A stretch of DNA of 64,000 nucleotides from an uncultured Oscillospiraceae bacterium (GCA_900542145.1 UQMF01000010.1:1-64000); one strand, 5' to 3'. Positions 35,725-44,670 are shown, counted from the first letter of the stretch. The notes: a model not told the origin generated them from the letters alone. Translations and numbers: made by a program.

Positions 35725-35753
35725 TGTATATCAGGTGAAACAAATTTGAACAA
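35725..35753 (-). promoter_or_regulatory. Possible promoter of htrA
   Basis: Minus strand TTGTTC (35753-35748), a 17-bp spacer and TATACA preceded by an extended -10 TGA (35730-35725). A second extended -10, TGATATACT, lies ~17 bp further downstream. Either could be used. Confidence 0.4.
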
Positions 35754-35792
35754 ATAATTAAATCACGCTGAACAACTATTCAACGTCATGTG

Positions 35793-37190
35793 TCAGCCCA
35801 TGCTTGCCGGGGCTTCGCTCATGGAGGGAGCCTCCTGACCCTTGACGGCGCGGTCCGCCGCGAGGGCTATGGCGCATTCCAGGCGCTTTTTCTGCATTTC
35901 ACAGGCGATCTTGTAAGGCTTCTTGACGTCGCCCTCGTAGATGAAGCTGTTCGCATTGCAGCCTCCGGAGCAGAAGAACTTCGCCCAGCAGCTGCGGCAG
36001 CCTTCCTTGCTGTAGACATGGACCTTGGAGAAGTAGGTCTTTATATCATCGTTGAAAGTTCCATCATAAAGGTTGCCCATTTTCCACTGCTCTATTCCGA
36101 CGAACTGGTGGCAGGGGTAGATATCGCCGTGGGGCTCCACCGCAACGTAGTCGTTGCCGCAGCCGCAGCCGCGCAGGCGCTTGATGGCGCAGGGACCTGC
36201 GTTCAGGTCCACCATGAAGTGGAAGAAGTTGAACTTGTCCTCGGTACGTTCAGCCATGATGTCGCACAGCTTGTCGTACTCGGAGAACACTCTCGGCAGG
36301 TCCTCCTCGTTGAGGGCGTAGGGCATTGTGGGGTCGGTGACGACAGGCTCGGCGGAAAGCTGCACGAATCCCAGGTCGCGCATTGCGAGGATATCGTCCG
36401 TGAAATCAAGGTTGTACTTTGTGAATGTCGCCCGGACGTAGTAGTCCTTGGTGCCGCGGCTCTGCACCAGCTTCTGGAACTTGGGCACGATTATGTCGAA
36501 GCAGCTCTTTCCGTTGACGGTCTTGCGGATACGGTCGGTGACCTCGCGCCTGCCGTCCAGGGAGAGGACGCAGTTACTCATCTCCTTGTTGATGTAGGCT
36601 ATCTTCTCGTCGTCCAGCAGGATTCCGTTGGTGGTGATGGTGAAGCGGAAGTGCTTGCCGTACTTCTTCTCAATGGAGCGCGCGTATTCCACGGTCTGTA
36701 CTACCGTATCCCACGCCATGAGCGGCTCGCCGCCGAAGAAATCCAGCTCCAGCTGCTCGCGGTTTGCGGAGCGCTCGATGAGGAAGTCTATCGCCTTCCT
36801 GCCGGTTTCGGGGGTCATGATACAGCGCTCGCCGCCGAAATCGCCCTGCTGTGCGAAGCAGTATTCGCAGCGCAGGTTGCAGTCGTGGGAAACGTTCAGG
36901 CACATGGACTTCACGGGGGATTTCACCATGGTGTCGCTGTATTTCTCGTAGTCGTCCTCGGCAAAGAGGGCGCCGTCCTTGTACAGCTGGTAAAGTTCCG
37001 CGTAGCTTTCACAGACCTCGTTTTCGGAGTACTGCGGAAGCTTTCCGGGGAGGTCGGAGGGCATGGTTTCGCTCATTGGGGCGTCGATGTAGTCCAGCAT
37101 ATCATATGCGCAGTCGTCGGGCAGGTGCACTGCGCCGCTGTTTACGTCGAGCACTATATTATAGCCGAGCTGTTTGAACTTGTGTATCAT
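35793..37190 (-). CDS. scfB: SCIFF peptide maturase (radical SAM, SPASM-type)
   Basis: 465 residues from ATG at 37190, which has an AAAGGCG ribosome site; an in-frame ATG 39 bases upstream is an alternative. Radical SAM cluster motif CNLRCEYC (Cys104, 108, 111), GGEPLMAW, then SPASM cysteines (CGCGNDYVAVEPHGDIYPCH and CRSCWAKFFCSGGCNAN). The N-terminal ~90 residues form the peptide-binding part (MIHKFKQLGYNIVLDVNSGA). The family forms thioether links from cysteines to neighbouring residues in the SCIFF precursor, encoded 89 bp upstream. The final product's role is unknown in any organism I can name with certainty. Confidence 0.93.
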   Translation of the reverse strand: MIHKFKQLGYNIVLDVNSGAVHLPDDCAYDMLDYIDAPMSETMPSDLPGKLPQYSENEVCESYAELYQLYKDGALFAEDDYEKYSDTMVKSPVKSMCLNVSHDCNLRCEYCFAQQGDFGGERCIMTPETGRKAIDFLIERSANREQLELDFFGGEPLMAWDTVVQTVEYARSIEKKYGKHFRFTITTNGILLDDEKIAYINKEMSNCVLSLDGRREVTDRIRKTVNGKSCFDIIVPKFQKLVQSRGTKDYYVRATFTKYNLDFTDDILAMRDLGFVQLSAEPVVTDPTMPYALNEEDLPRVFSEYDKLCDIMAERTEDKFNFFHFMVDLNAGPCAIKRLRGCGCGNDYVAVEPHGDIYPCHQFVGIEQWKMGNLYDGTFNDDIKTYFSKVHVYSKEGCRSCWAKFFCSGGCNANSFIYEGDVKKPYKIACEMQKKRLECAIALAADRAVKGQEAPSMSEAPASMG

Positions 37191-37227
37191 TGGATTTCGC
37201 CTTTCTATATGGTATGTCGTTGTTATC

Positions 37228-37255
37228 AAAAAAACTGGGCGGAACAGTTCCGCCC
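37228..37255 (-). terminator. Intra-operon terminator between scfA and scfB
   Basis: On the minus strand GGGCGGAAC (37255-37247) pairs with GTTCCGCCC (37245-37237), followed by seven T (37234-37228). Tip pairs must open to give a usable loop. It sits after the precursor peptide gene and before the maturase, so it would make the peptide mRNA more abundant than the maturase mRNA. Confidence 0.75.
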
Positions 37256-37279
37256 ATCGTGTGTAATATCAGGTGGATA

Positions 37280-37423
37280 TTACTTTTCAGACTCACATTT
37301 CTGGTTTGCAACTGTGCAGGAGGTCTTGCAAGCAGACTGGCAGGAGCTCTGGCACTTGCCGCAGCCGCCCTTTACAGCGGAAGCCTTCAGGTTAGCCTTG
37401 TTGATGGTTGTGATGTGCTTCAA
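37280..37423 (-). CDS. scfA: SCIFF (six cysteines in forty-five residues) ranthipeptide precursor
   Basis: 47 residues from TTG at 37421-37423, behind AAAGAGGTG. Sequence starts KHITTINKANLKASAVKGGC after the initiator and has six cysteines in the spacing C-GK-C-QSS-C-QSA-C-KTS-C-TVANQK-C, then ends in ESEK. This is the hallmark of SCIFF peptides, found in nearly all Clostridia and modified by the neighbouring radical SAM enzyme to thioether-bridged ranthipeptides. A consensus promoter lies directly upstream. Confidence 0.95.
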   Translation of the reverse strand: MKHITTINKANLKASAVKGGCGKCQSSCQSACKTSCTVANQKCESEK

Positions 37424-37475
37424 ACTAAACACCTCTTTCGTGTAGTATTACAGGTCGCTGCCTGTTATCATTACT

Positions 37476-37504
37476 AGTATAGCATATCTCGTGGAATATT
37501 TCAA
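37476..37504 (-). promoter_or_regulatory. Sigma-A promoter of scfA
   Basis: Minus strand TTGAAA (37504-37499), a 17-bp spacer and TATACT (37481-37476), ~55 bp before the start codon. Confidence 0.8.
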
Positions 37505-37636
37505 GTAGCAATGAGAGATTTTTTTGAATTAATGACCCCGACCGGCGAGGTCAAAAAAATCCCCCTAAAATTCCCACCTCCGGATTGTGCAATATTGCTG
37601 AAAACATAAAAAAAGGAGTTTTATAATGAACGGCGC

Positions 37637-37665
37637 TTGAAAAAATCCGTAAAATACTGTATAAT
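37637..37665 (+). promoter_or_regulatory. Sigma-A promoter of the EAL-HDOD gene
   Basis: TTGAAA (37637-37642), a 17-bp spacer and TATAAT (37660-37665). The interval 37505-37636 between the two divergent promoters holds no gene. Confidence 0.8.
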
Positions 37666-37719
37666 TATATTTGAGTAGCAGCGGAGCGGTATTGGCTCCG
37701 TACAGGGAGGGGGAGCCTA

Positions 37720-38934
37720 ATGGACGTGTATATGGCGCGGCAGCCGATTTTCGACACCGATAATCATGTCTACGGCTATGAGCTGCTTTACCGCAGCAAC
37801 GGCAAACAGAATGAATACAACGGACTTGACGGGGACGCTTCCACCGCCGATGTTGTCACCAACGCCTTTTTCGGGCTGAATATCTCCGAAATCATCGGAA
37901 AGAACAAGGCGTTCATCAATTTCACCTCCAACCTGCTAAAGCGCGGAGTGCCAAAGATGATCTCGCCGGAGCTCGTCGTCGTGGAGGTCCTTGAGAACCT
38001 CATGATGGACGAACAGCTTCTCGCCGCCTGTCAGGAACTCAAGGAACGCGGCTATACCCTCGCTCTGGACGATTTTGAATACGATAACAGCTACAGCCAG
38101 CTGTTCGAACTCGGCGATATCGTCAAGATAGATTTCCGCACGCCGCAGAAATCCATTGAGGAAACGGCGTACATCTGCCGCTACTGCAACAAACTCCTGC
38201 TGGCGGAGAAGATCGAGACCCAGGAGGAATTCGAGTGGGCGAAGAAGCTCGGATGCAGCTTCATGCAGGGTTATTACTTCGCGAAGCCCACCATAATGTC
38301 CCGGAACAGTATTACGCCGCTGCCCGTGAACTTCATGAGGGTCATGCAGCTGGTTTCACAGCCGGAGCCGGAATTCAGCGACATCGTGGACGTCATCTCC
38401 TGCGACACCGCGATGTGCCAGCGCCTGCTCAGGCTCATAAACTCCGTGTATTTCGGCGTGCGCAACCGCGTCAGCTCCATCGGGCAGGCTCTGGTCATTC
38501 TGGGGCTGGACTACCTGCGCGAGTGGATATATCTCATGGGAATGCAGCGCATAACCCGCAGCGACAACGTGGAACTCATGCGTATCTCCTGCCTGCTGGC
38601 GAAGTTCTGCAAGCAGCTGGCGCTGATGATTCCTCAGGCGGCTCCCGACGCGGATTCCTTCTACCTGATGGGTCTGCTGTCCATGGTCACTTACGGCGGA
38701 GAGCGCGCTCTGGCGCAGGCGCTCGAGGAATTCCCCCTTACCCCGGAGATAAAGAACGGTCTGATGGGAAAGGGCGGCGTGTACAGCGATGTGTTCGACC
38801 TCGCCTACAGCTACGAAAAGGCGGACTGGGCGGCGGTGGATACTTACGTTTCAAAATATGGCCTGGACAGCTCGAAGGTCGCAGAGGCTTTCGTGCAGTG
38901 CGTTAAGGAGGCCGAGCGGATACGCATGATGTGA
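37720..38934 (+). CDS. EAL-HDOD signalling protein
   Basis: 404 residues, soluble, YuxH-type. Residues 1-~200 form an EAL-like domain: YGYELLYR in place of EALxR, FINFTSNLL, VVEVLEN, LALDDFEYDNSYSQL, LLAEKIET and MQGYYFAKP. Several c-di-GMP phosphodiesterase residues are kept, but the loop after DDF is altered, so activity is uncertain. Residues ~205-400 form an HDOD domain (CDTAMCQRLLRLINSVYFGV). Such proteins act as c-di-GMP hydrolases or receptors. Given the adjacent pilus and flagellar loci, a role in motility choice is a reasonable inference. First gene of a run continuing to the FkbM gene. Confidence 0.88.
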   Translation: MDVYMARQPIFDTDNHVYGYELLYRSNGKQNEYNGLDGDASTADVVTNAFFGLNISEIIGKNKAFINFTSNLLKRGVPKMISPELVVVEVLENLMMDEQLLAACQELKERGYTLALDDFEYDNSYSQLFELGDIVKIDFRTPQKSIEETAYICRYCNKLLLAEKIETQEEFEWAKKLGCSFMQGYYFAKPTIMSRNSITPLPVNFMRVMQLVSQPEPEFSDIVDVISCDTAMCQRLLRLINSVYFGVRNRVSSIGQALVILGLDYLREWIYLMGMQRITRSDNVELMRISCLLAKFCKQLALMIPQAAPDADSFYLMGLLSMVTYGGERALAQALEEFPLTPEIKNGLMGKGGVYSDVFDLAYSYEKADWAAVDTYVSKYGLDSSKVAEAFVQCVKEAERIRMM

Positions 38935-38964
38935 TCCGCACTTTAAAATACAGAGGAACAGACA

Positions 38965-40062
38965 ATGGCATTTTTTCTTGATGAGATTGACGGCTGCCTG
39001 TGGGACTACCTCCGGCAGACGGATAAGAAGGTCGTGCTCTACGGCATGGGCGACGGCGCGGAGAAGATAAAGTCGGTGCTTGACAGCATTGGCGTCCCCG
39101 TGGCGGATATTATGGCGAGCGACGAATTCGTCCGCGGTCACAGCTTCCTGGGTTACCGGGTGAAGAAGCTCTCCGAGGTGGAGGAGCTTTACGGGGAGGA
39201 TTTCCTGATACTGGTGTGCTTCGGCAGCCAGCTTCCGGACGTGATGGAGCATATTTACTCCATCGCGGAGAAGCACGAGCTTTACGCTCCCAACGTCCCG
39301 GTGGTGGGGGACGGGCTGTTCACGCTGGACTACGCCCGGGAGCACCGCAGGGAGCTTGAGAGCGTGTATTCCATGCTGGCGGACGAGCAGTCCAGGCTGG
39401 TTTTCGAGAACGTTATCCGCTACAAGCTGAGCGGCAGGCTGGAATTCCTCCGGCAGTGCGAAAGTCCCGAGGAGGAGATGTACGACCTGCTGAAGATAGG
39501 TGCGGAGGAAACCTACGTCGATCTGGGCGCGTACAACGGCGACACGATCGTGAAATTCCTGAACGAAACGGGAATGCATTTCCGCAAGATCTACGCGATG
39601 GAGCCGGATCACAGGAACTACGTCAAGCTGAAGCGCCGGCTGTATATGATAGGCTCCGGGCTGCTGGAGGCTTACAACTGCGGCGCATGGGACTGCGAAA
39701 CCGTAATGCGGTTCAGCCTGCGTGCCGGGAGAAGTTCCAAGGTGGACGAGAGCGACCCCGTGAGGGCGGCGAATCCGGCGAGATTCCGCGAGGTGAACAT
39801 GATGAGCGTCGATCATATGCTCCGGGGAGATGCGGCGACGTTCGTGAAATACGACGTGGAGGGCAGCGAGAAGCAGGCGATAGACGGCGCGCGGCAGACC
39901 ATTTCGGCGCACCGCCCGAAGCTCTCGGTGGCGCTCTATCACCGCAACGAGGATATGTTCGCTATACCGCTCCAGATAGCCGGGCTGAACAGGAAATACC
40001 GCTTCTACATGCGGCACCACCCGTATATCCCCGACTGGGACACCAATCTTTATTGTATCTGA
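38965..40062 (+). CDS. FkbM-family methyltransferase
   Basis: 365 residues. N-terminal ~120 residues resemble a nucleotide-binding fold (KKVVLYGMGDGAEKIKSVLD). The C-terminal methyltransferase has the SAM motif VDLGAYNGDTIVKFL and the FkbM signature FVKYDVEGSEKQAIDGA, ending in RHHPYIPDWDTNLYCI. FkbM enzymes methylate hydroxyls of sugars or natural products; in motile Clostridia similar genes near flagella may modify glycans. The substrate is unknown. 30 bp downstream of the EAL-HDOD gene. Confidence 0.85.
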   Translation: MAFFLDEIDGCLWDYLRQTDKKVVLYGMGDGAEKIKSVLDSIGVPVADIMASDEFVRGHSFLGYRVKKLSEVEELYGEDFLILVCFGSQLPDVMEHIYSIAEKHELYAPNVPVVGDGLFTLDYAREHRRELESVYSMLADEQSRLVFENVIRYKLSGRLEFLRQCESPEEEMYDLLKIGAEETYVDLGAYNGDTIVKFLNETGMHFRKIYAMEPDHRNYVKLKRRLYMIGSGLLEAYNCGAWDCETVMRFSLRAGRSSKVDESDPVRAANPARFREVNMMSVDHMLRGDAATFVKYDVEGSEKQAIDGARQTISAHRPKLSVALYHRNEDMFAIPLQIAGLNRKYRFYMRHHPYIPDWDTNLYCI

Positions 40063-40070
40063 GGTAGCAT

Positions 40071-40850
40071 ATGAAGATCGTTATTGGAATAGTGCTGATC
40101 GCGCTGGTGATCATGGGACTGGCGGCGTATCTGGTGCTCATGCTGAACGCCCGTGAGATGATATTCTGCGGCGATGTGAAGAACGACAGCGGCACCGCGA
40201 CGGCGGTCACCCGGGTTTATACCACTGACCTGTCCGCCAACGAAACGCTGTCCGAGATCATCGTCAAGATGAACGAATCCCAGGACGGCGCGGTGCAGGT
40301 GCAGGACCTCACCGAGGTGCTGGCGCAGTACCAGAACATAATCTACGCGCCGGTGTTCACCATCACCGTCCAGCAGGTGGATACCTCCACATATGTCATA
40401 AACGGCAGCGTATATAACGGCGTGGACGACAACGGTGACGCAGTGAACACGGACTACCGCTACAGCGGCATGAACGTCAGCACGGTGGTGACGGACGGCA
40501 TTGTGCTCGCCGCCCAGAACGTATACGACGACGTTCAGCAGGACGAGCAGGACCCGGCGTTCATCGAGCGCCCCAGGGTCATCGACCCCATCGTTAAGGG
40601 CGAGGCTTCCGAGGCGGCGTTCTCCATGCAGGATTGCAGCAGCTTCCGGGCGATAGTCCACGGGACGGACGCGAAGAAGCTCCCCACCGTCACTTTCGTG
40701 TATGTGTACAACGTGGATTCCGAGAATCCGCTGGATTTCACGTCCATCTCCAACGACTCCCTTGCGGTCACGATGAAGATAGCGTTCGACGACAAGGGGA
40801 ATCTGGCGCCGGAATACGAACTGGTCAAGACCACCCCGGCGGAGGAATAA
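40071..40850 (+). CDS. Membrane-anchored protein of unknown function
   Basis: 259 residues, not recognised. One transmembrane helix at ~3-25 (IGIVLIALVIMGLAAYLVLM), then an extracellular acidic domain. The middle mentions no cysteines apart from isolated ones and shows a beta-rich pattern (VFTITVQQVDTSTYVINGSV). It starts nine bases after the FkbM gene, so it is in the same operon. A terminator follows. Confidence 0.7.
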   Translation: MKIVIGIVLIALVIMGLAAYLVLMLNAREMIFCGDVKNDSGTATAVTRVYTTDLSANETLSEIIVKMNESQDGAVQVQDLTEVLAQYQNIIYAPVFTITVQQVDTSTYVINGSVYNGVDDNGDAVNTDYRYSGMNVSTVVTDGIVLAAQNVYDDVQQDEQDPAFIERPRVIDPIVKGEASEAAFSMQDCSSFRAIVHGTDAKKLPTVTFVYVYNVDSENPLDFTSISNDSLAVTMKIAFDDKGNLAPEYELVKTTPAEE

Positions 40851-40859
40851 TAACTTATC

Positions 40860-40890
40860 GGGAGGGGCGTTCCCCTCCCTTGCTTTTTTG
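40860..40890 (+). terminator. Terminator after the FkbM operon
   Basis: Eight-base-pair stem GGGAGGGG / CCCCTCCC with loop CGTT, then TTGCTTTTTT. The following radical SAM gene starts only 12 bases later with GGAGGTGAG, so terminator and ribosome site are almost fused. Confidence 0.8.
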
Positions 40891-40901
40891 GAGGTGAGAT
40901 C

Positions 40902-41786
40902 ATGGAGTGCAGGTTATGCCCGAGGGAATGCGGCGCCGACCGCGTGAACAATGTGGGATTCTGCGGCATGAAGCGCGGAGTGCGCGTCGCCCGGGCGGCG
41001 CTCCATCAGTGGGAGGAGCCGTGTATCAGCGGCACGGACATGTCCCGGGGAAGCGGCACCGTGTTCTTTTCCGGGTGCGTCATGCGCTGCATATTCTGCC
41101 AGAACCACGATATCAGCGCCGGCGGCTTCGGGAAGGACATCTCCACAGAAAGGCTCGCGGAAATATTCCTGGAGTTGCAGGACCGGGGAGCCTGGAACAT
41201 AAATCTCGTCAGCCCCACGCCCTTCGTCCCGGAGATTATCCGGGCGCTGGATATGGTGAGGGGCAGGCTGAATATCCCGGTGGTGTACAACTCCGGAGGG
41301 TACGAGCGAGTGGAAACGCTCCGGGCGCTGGAGGGCTGCGTTGACGTGTACCTCCCGGACGTGAAGTACTACTCGGACGAACTCGCGGCGGAGCTTTCCT
41401 CAGCCCCCGGGTACTTCGAAATTGCAATGCGCGCCGTGGAGGAAATGCTCCGCCAGACCGGGAAGCCGCAGTCCGGCGCCGATGGAATGCTCCGGAAGGG
41501 CGTGATAGTGCGGCACCTTGTGATCCCGGGACATTACCGCGATTCCGTGGAGGTTATACGCCGGGTGGGGGAGCGCTTCGGGCAGGACGTGCTTTTCAGC
41601 CTGATGAGCCAGTACACCCCGTTCTGGAAGGCGAAGGAGATAAAATCCCTCAACCGCCGGCTGACCACCTTTGAATACCGCAAGGCACTGGACGCAGTAT
41701 ATGCCGCCGGACTGGAGGGATTCATGCAGGAGCGCAGTTCCGCAAAGGAGGAATACACCCCGGATTTCGACCTCACCGGAATCTGA
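40902..41786 (+). CDS. PflA-like radical SAM protein
   Basis: 294 residues. Early cysteines (CRLCPREC, FCG) precede the radical SAM motif SGCVMRCIFCQN (Cys59, 63, 66), followed by NLVSPTPFVPEI and VVYNSGGYERVETLRAL. This is the branch of radical SAM proteins annotated as pyruvate formate-lyase activase homologues (YgkA-like). The true target is not known; no glycyl radical enzyme lies nearby. Transcribed on its own or by read-through from the unit upstream. Confidence 0.85.
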   Translation: MECRLCPRECGADRVNNVGFCGMKRGVRVARAALHQWEEPCISGTDMSRGSGTVFFSGCVMRCIFCQNHDISAGGFGKDISTERLAEIFLELQDRGAWNINLVSPTPFVPEIIRALDMVRGRLNIPVVYNSGGYERVETLRALEGCVDVYLPDVKYYSDELAAELSSAPGYFEIAMRAVEEMLRQTGKPQSGADGMLRKGVIVRHLVIPGHYRDSVEVIRRVGERFGQDVLFSLMSQYTPFWKAKEIKSLNRRLTTFEYRKALDAVYAAGLEGFMQERSSAKEEYTPDFDLTGI

Positions 41787-41794
41787 TATCCATG

Positions 41795-41823
41795 TTGACA
41801 ACGCTGTCTTTTTGTGGTAAAAT
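41795..41823 (+). promoter_or_regulatory. Sigma-A promoter of the SGNH-Rsm22 unit
   Basis: TTGACA (41795-41800), a 17-bp spacer and TAAAAT (41818-41823), with the start codon ~30 bp downstream. Confidence 0.82.
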
Positions 41824-41853
41824 GTTTTAAGACTATTTTTGTAGGAGAAACAT

Positions 41854-42618
41854 ATGGATATTTTTGAGAGCCTTAACTTTGGTGTTGATGGCGACAGCAT
41901 TACCGCCGGCAATCAGTGGAGCTGGCATGTTTCCAGGATACTCGGCATGAAGACCCACAGCAATGTCGCGGTTGGAAGCTCCGTGTGGTACAAGCGCACA
42001 TTCAGCGTGGCAGGTCAGACCGTGACCACGCAGGACTACACCGCGCCGGATTTCGCCGGGATAAGCGACGGCTGGGAGCCTACTGACGACCCCGTGGAAA
42101 TGCAGAAGCGTGCGAATAACTGCGCCGTTGTGCATATCCAGCGCTTCCTGGCTGAGGTGAAGTGCGGAAACTTCCCCACGCCGGATATTTTTGCGTTTGC
42201 GATGGGCACCAACGACCTTGAGGAATTCATCGGCGACCCCGAAAAGGCGCTCACCGGCAAGGAGCTTTCCGGCAATGAGAACATCGACCTGTTCACCGAG
42301 GCAGGCGCTGCGCGCTGGTGTATCCAGACTATCCAGGAGAACTTCCCGGCGTGCCGCATGTTCCTGCTGACGCCAATCCAGACCGCTACGCCGGAGCACA
42401 ACAAGAAGGTGGAAAAGACCATTGAGTGCCTGCGCAGGATATGCCGCGGACTCTCCGTGCAGGTCATCGACACCTACGGCGGCTGCGGTATCTGCGAGAA
42501 GTTCGAGGTCATCGGCGGCAGAGGAAAGTATCTCAAGGACGGACTCCACCCCGGAGCCGACGGGCAGGCGCTCGAGGGCGCTTTCGCCGCCAAGGAGATA
42601 CGCAACAACTATTTCTGA
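41854..42618 (+). CDS. SGNH/GDSL hydrolase, cytoplasmic
   Basis: 254 residues without signal peptide. Block I GDSITAG has the nucleophile Ser15; block III reads AMGTNDLEEF; the Asp-His pair is in DGLHPGADGQAL near the C-terminus. These enzymes remove acyl groups from sugars or lipids. The substrate is unknown. A strong promoter precedes it and a small methyltransferase follows at 11 bases. A second, unrelated SGNH hydrolase is at 51309. Confidence 0.85.
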   Translation: MDIFESLNFGVDGDSITAGNQWSWHVSRILGMKTHSNVAVGSSVWYKRTFSVAGQTVTTQDYTAPDFAGISDGWEPTDDPVEMQKRANNCAVVHIQRFLAEVKCGNFPTPDIFAFAMGTNDLEEFIGDPEKALTGKELSGNENIDLFTEAGAARWCIQTIQENFPACRMFLLTPIQTATPEHNKKVEKTIECLRRICRGLSVQVIDTYGGCGICEKFEVIGGRGKYLKDGLHPGADGQALEGAFAAKEIRNNYF

Positions 42619-42628
42619 GAGGTAGACG

Positions 42629-43579
42629 ATGGATTTTCCGGCGGAACTTCGCGGTGAGATAGAAAGACTGCTCGCCGGCGAGGACACAAAGGCGCTGGCT
42701 TCCGCCGCCGGTGGACTTTCTGAGAGGTATCGCGGCAACGATGGCAGCGGAAAGCGCCTGGCGGTCACCCGGCGCGACATTCTGGCATATGCGGCGGTGA
42801 GAATGCCTGCCACCTTCGGCGCAGTCAGCAGGGCGCTCAGCCTGGTGCTGGAGTGCATTCCGGAGGAGGAGCGTGCTTTCCGGACGGTGCTCGATATCGG
42901 CGCAGGGACCGGTGCGGCTACCCACGCCGCGGCGGCGGTCGCGGAATGCGGCGGATTCACCTGCATGGAGCGCGAACCGGAGATGATCTCCCTCGGGCGG
43001 CAGCTCACGGAATCCTGTGGGATTCCGGCGGAGTGGGTGAGCGGCGACATCACAGCAGGATACACTGGCAGCGCGGAACTCGTGCTGTGCTCCTACTGCC
43101 TGAACGAGCTGACGGAAAGCGCGCGTAAATACGCGGTGGAGCGCCTGTGGCAGAGCACTCAGAAGCTGCTGCTGATAGTCGAGCCGGGCACCCCGGAGGG
43201 CTATGCCAGGATACTCCGGGCGCGCGGACAGCTCATCGGACTTGGCGCGGATATCGCGGCGCCCTGCCCGGGCGCGGCGGAATGTCCGCTGCCGGAGGGG
43301 GACTGGTGTCACTTCACGGCGAGGGTTTCCAGGAGCAGGCTCCATAAGCAGCTAAAGGGAGGTGACGTGCCTTACGAGGACGAGAAATTCTGCTTCATCG
43401 CGGCTTCCCGGGTGGGAGTTTCCCCCTGCGCCGCGAGAATTCTGCGCCACCCCCGGGTGGACAGCGGCCGCATTACCCTGGAACTGTGCTCCGGCAATGG
43501 ACGGGAGCAGCGAGTTGTCACAAAGAAGTCCCCACAATTCAGGCAGGCGAGGAAATCCGCCGCCGGGGACGCATTCTGA
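42629..43579 (+). CDS. Rsm22-family methyltransferase
   Basis: 316 residues. SAM-binding motif VLDIGAGTGAATHAAAAV and a C-terminal cysteine/arginine cluster typical of Rsm22: APCPGAAECPL, DWCHFTARVSRSRLHKQLKG, VPYEDEKFCFIAASR. Rsm22 is a mitochondrial small-subunit rRNA methyltransferase homologue; bacterial members are common in Clostridia and probably act on rRNA or ribosome assembly. The clustered cysteines suggest a metal or Fe-S site. Behind the SGNH gene in one transcript. Confidence 0.85.
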   Translation: MDFPAELRGEIERLLAGEDTKALASAAGGLSERYRGNDGSGKRLAVTRRDILAYAAVRMPATFGAVSRALSLVLECIPEEERAFRTVLDIGAGTGAATHAAAAVAECGGFTCMEREPEMISLGRQLTESCGIPAEWVSGDITAGYTGSAELVLCSYCLNELTESARKYAVERLWQSTQKLLLIVEPGTPEGYARILRARGQLIGLGADIAAPCPGAAECPLPEGDWCHFTARVSRSRLHKQLKGGDVPYEDEKFCFIAASRVGVSPCAARILRHPRVDSGRITLELCSGNGREQRVVTKKSPQFRQARKSAAGDAF

Positions 43580-43647
43580 GAATATCACGGCATTACGCCT
43601 GGTATATAAGTTTAATATTATTACAACGTGTTAAGGAGGAAATCAGC

Positions 43648-44670
43648 ATGTTCAAGAAGGCTATGGCATTCATTCTGAGTGCGGTTATCATGGCAGGCGC
43701 TTCCACTGCGGCATTTGCCGAGAGCGCTCCCCAGACGATCACTGTGGAGCAGGAATACGGCGCTTCCGCCGCAAAGACCTGGGACGGAAAGTCCGCGATG
43801 AAGGCAGGACAGAAGTACGTCCTCAAGAAGAGCGTCACGATAAAGACCGATGTGGTCATTCCCAAGGGAGCGACCCTCACCCTCAACAAGGGCGTGAAGC
43901 TCACCATCGGCGCTAAGGGCGATTTTGAGGTAAAGGGCAAACTGGCTATCAAGAGCGGAGCAACGCTTGTTGTTACCGGCGAACTGGAAACGTACAAGGG
44001 CAGCACCGTGTCTAATTCCGGCACCATCAAGCTGACGAAGAACAAGGCTGACGTCACCATCGGCGGCAAGTTCACCATCAACAAGGGCGGAAAGATCACC
44101 GGCGTTCCCGAGGAGATCGAACTCGAGGATTCCGCGAAGGTCACCGTAAAGGGCACAAACTCCTGCAAGAAGCTCCAGACCCTGCTCAAGGGCGCAGCCA
44201 ATGACGTGAAGGCGGACACCGCGGAGATCGAGAAGATGCTCAACACATACGTCAAGAAGGCGTTCAAGGGCGATGTCTACGGCGCGGTGACGGAAGTAAT
44301 GCCGGAGGACTACATCAAGCAGGCTGACGCAGAGATACAGGAACAGTACGGCGTTACCCTGGAGGAATTCCTCAACACATATCTGGTGGAAATGCTGAAG
44401 GCTTACGGTTATGGCGAGGATATGGACGAACTCGCAAAGCAGGCGGACAGCGTCAGCGTCAAGGTTATAAAGCTGACCGACTGCCTGAAAGACCTCACCG
44501 CCGACCAGAAGGCGATACTCTCCGGCTGCGGAACGATCACCAAGGCTTACATCGCCGAGATCGGTGCGAATATCGACGGTGCCGCTGAGAACATACCCGG
44601 ACTCCTTGTAAACGACGGTGCGGAAGCGACCGTTGCATATGCCGGCGGAAAGTGGTACATAGTAGGCTGA
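43648..44670 (+). CDS. Secreted protein with beta-repeat region, unknown function
   Basis: 340 residues from ATG at 43648, behind TAAGGAGG; the frame opens earlier inside the Rsm22 gene but no ribosome site supports that. Signal peptide MFKKAMAFILSAVIMAGAST with cleavage near AFA-ES. Residues ~60-170 contain short repeats such as GATLTLNKGVKLTIGAKGDF and GTIKLTKNKADVTIGGKFT, which predict a right-handed beta-helix. The C-terminal ~150 residues are helical and acidic (a DUF-like lipoprotein form without lipobox). Function unknown. Its stop overlaps the next start by one base. Confidence 0.75.
   Translation: MFKKAMAFILSAVIMAGASTAAFAESAPQTITVEQEYGASAAKTWDGKSAMKAGQKYVLKKSVTIKTDVVIPKGATLTLNKGVKLTIGAKGDFEVKGKLAIKSGATLVVTGELETYKGSTVSNSGTIKLTKNKADVTIGGKFTINKGGKITGVPEEIELEDSAKVTVKGTNSCKKLQTLLKGAANDVKADTAEIEKMLNTYVKKAFKGDVYGAVTEVMPEDYIKQADAEIQEQYGVTLEEFLNTYLVEMLKAYGYGEDMDELAKQADSVSVKVIKLTDCLKDLTADQKAILSGCGTITKAYIAEIGANIDGAAENIPGLLVNDGAEATVAYAGGKWYIVG

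Noticed and set aside
34254..35738. 494-codon open frame on the plus strand opposite htrA
   Set aside because: Shadow of htrA; the minus strand has the complete catalytic triad and PDZ domain.
35790..37445. 551-codon open frame on the plus strand opposite scfB and scfA
   Set aside because: Shadow of the maturase. It runs through the scfA gene and terminator and has no motifs.
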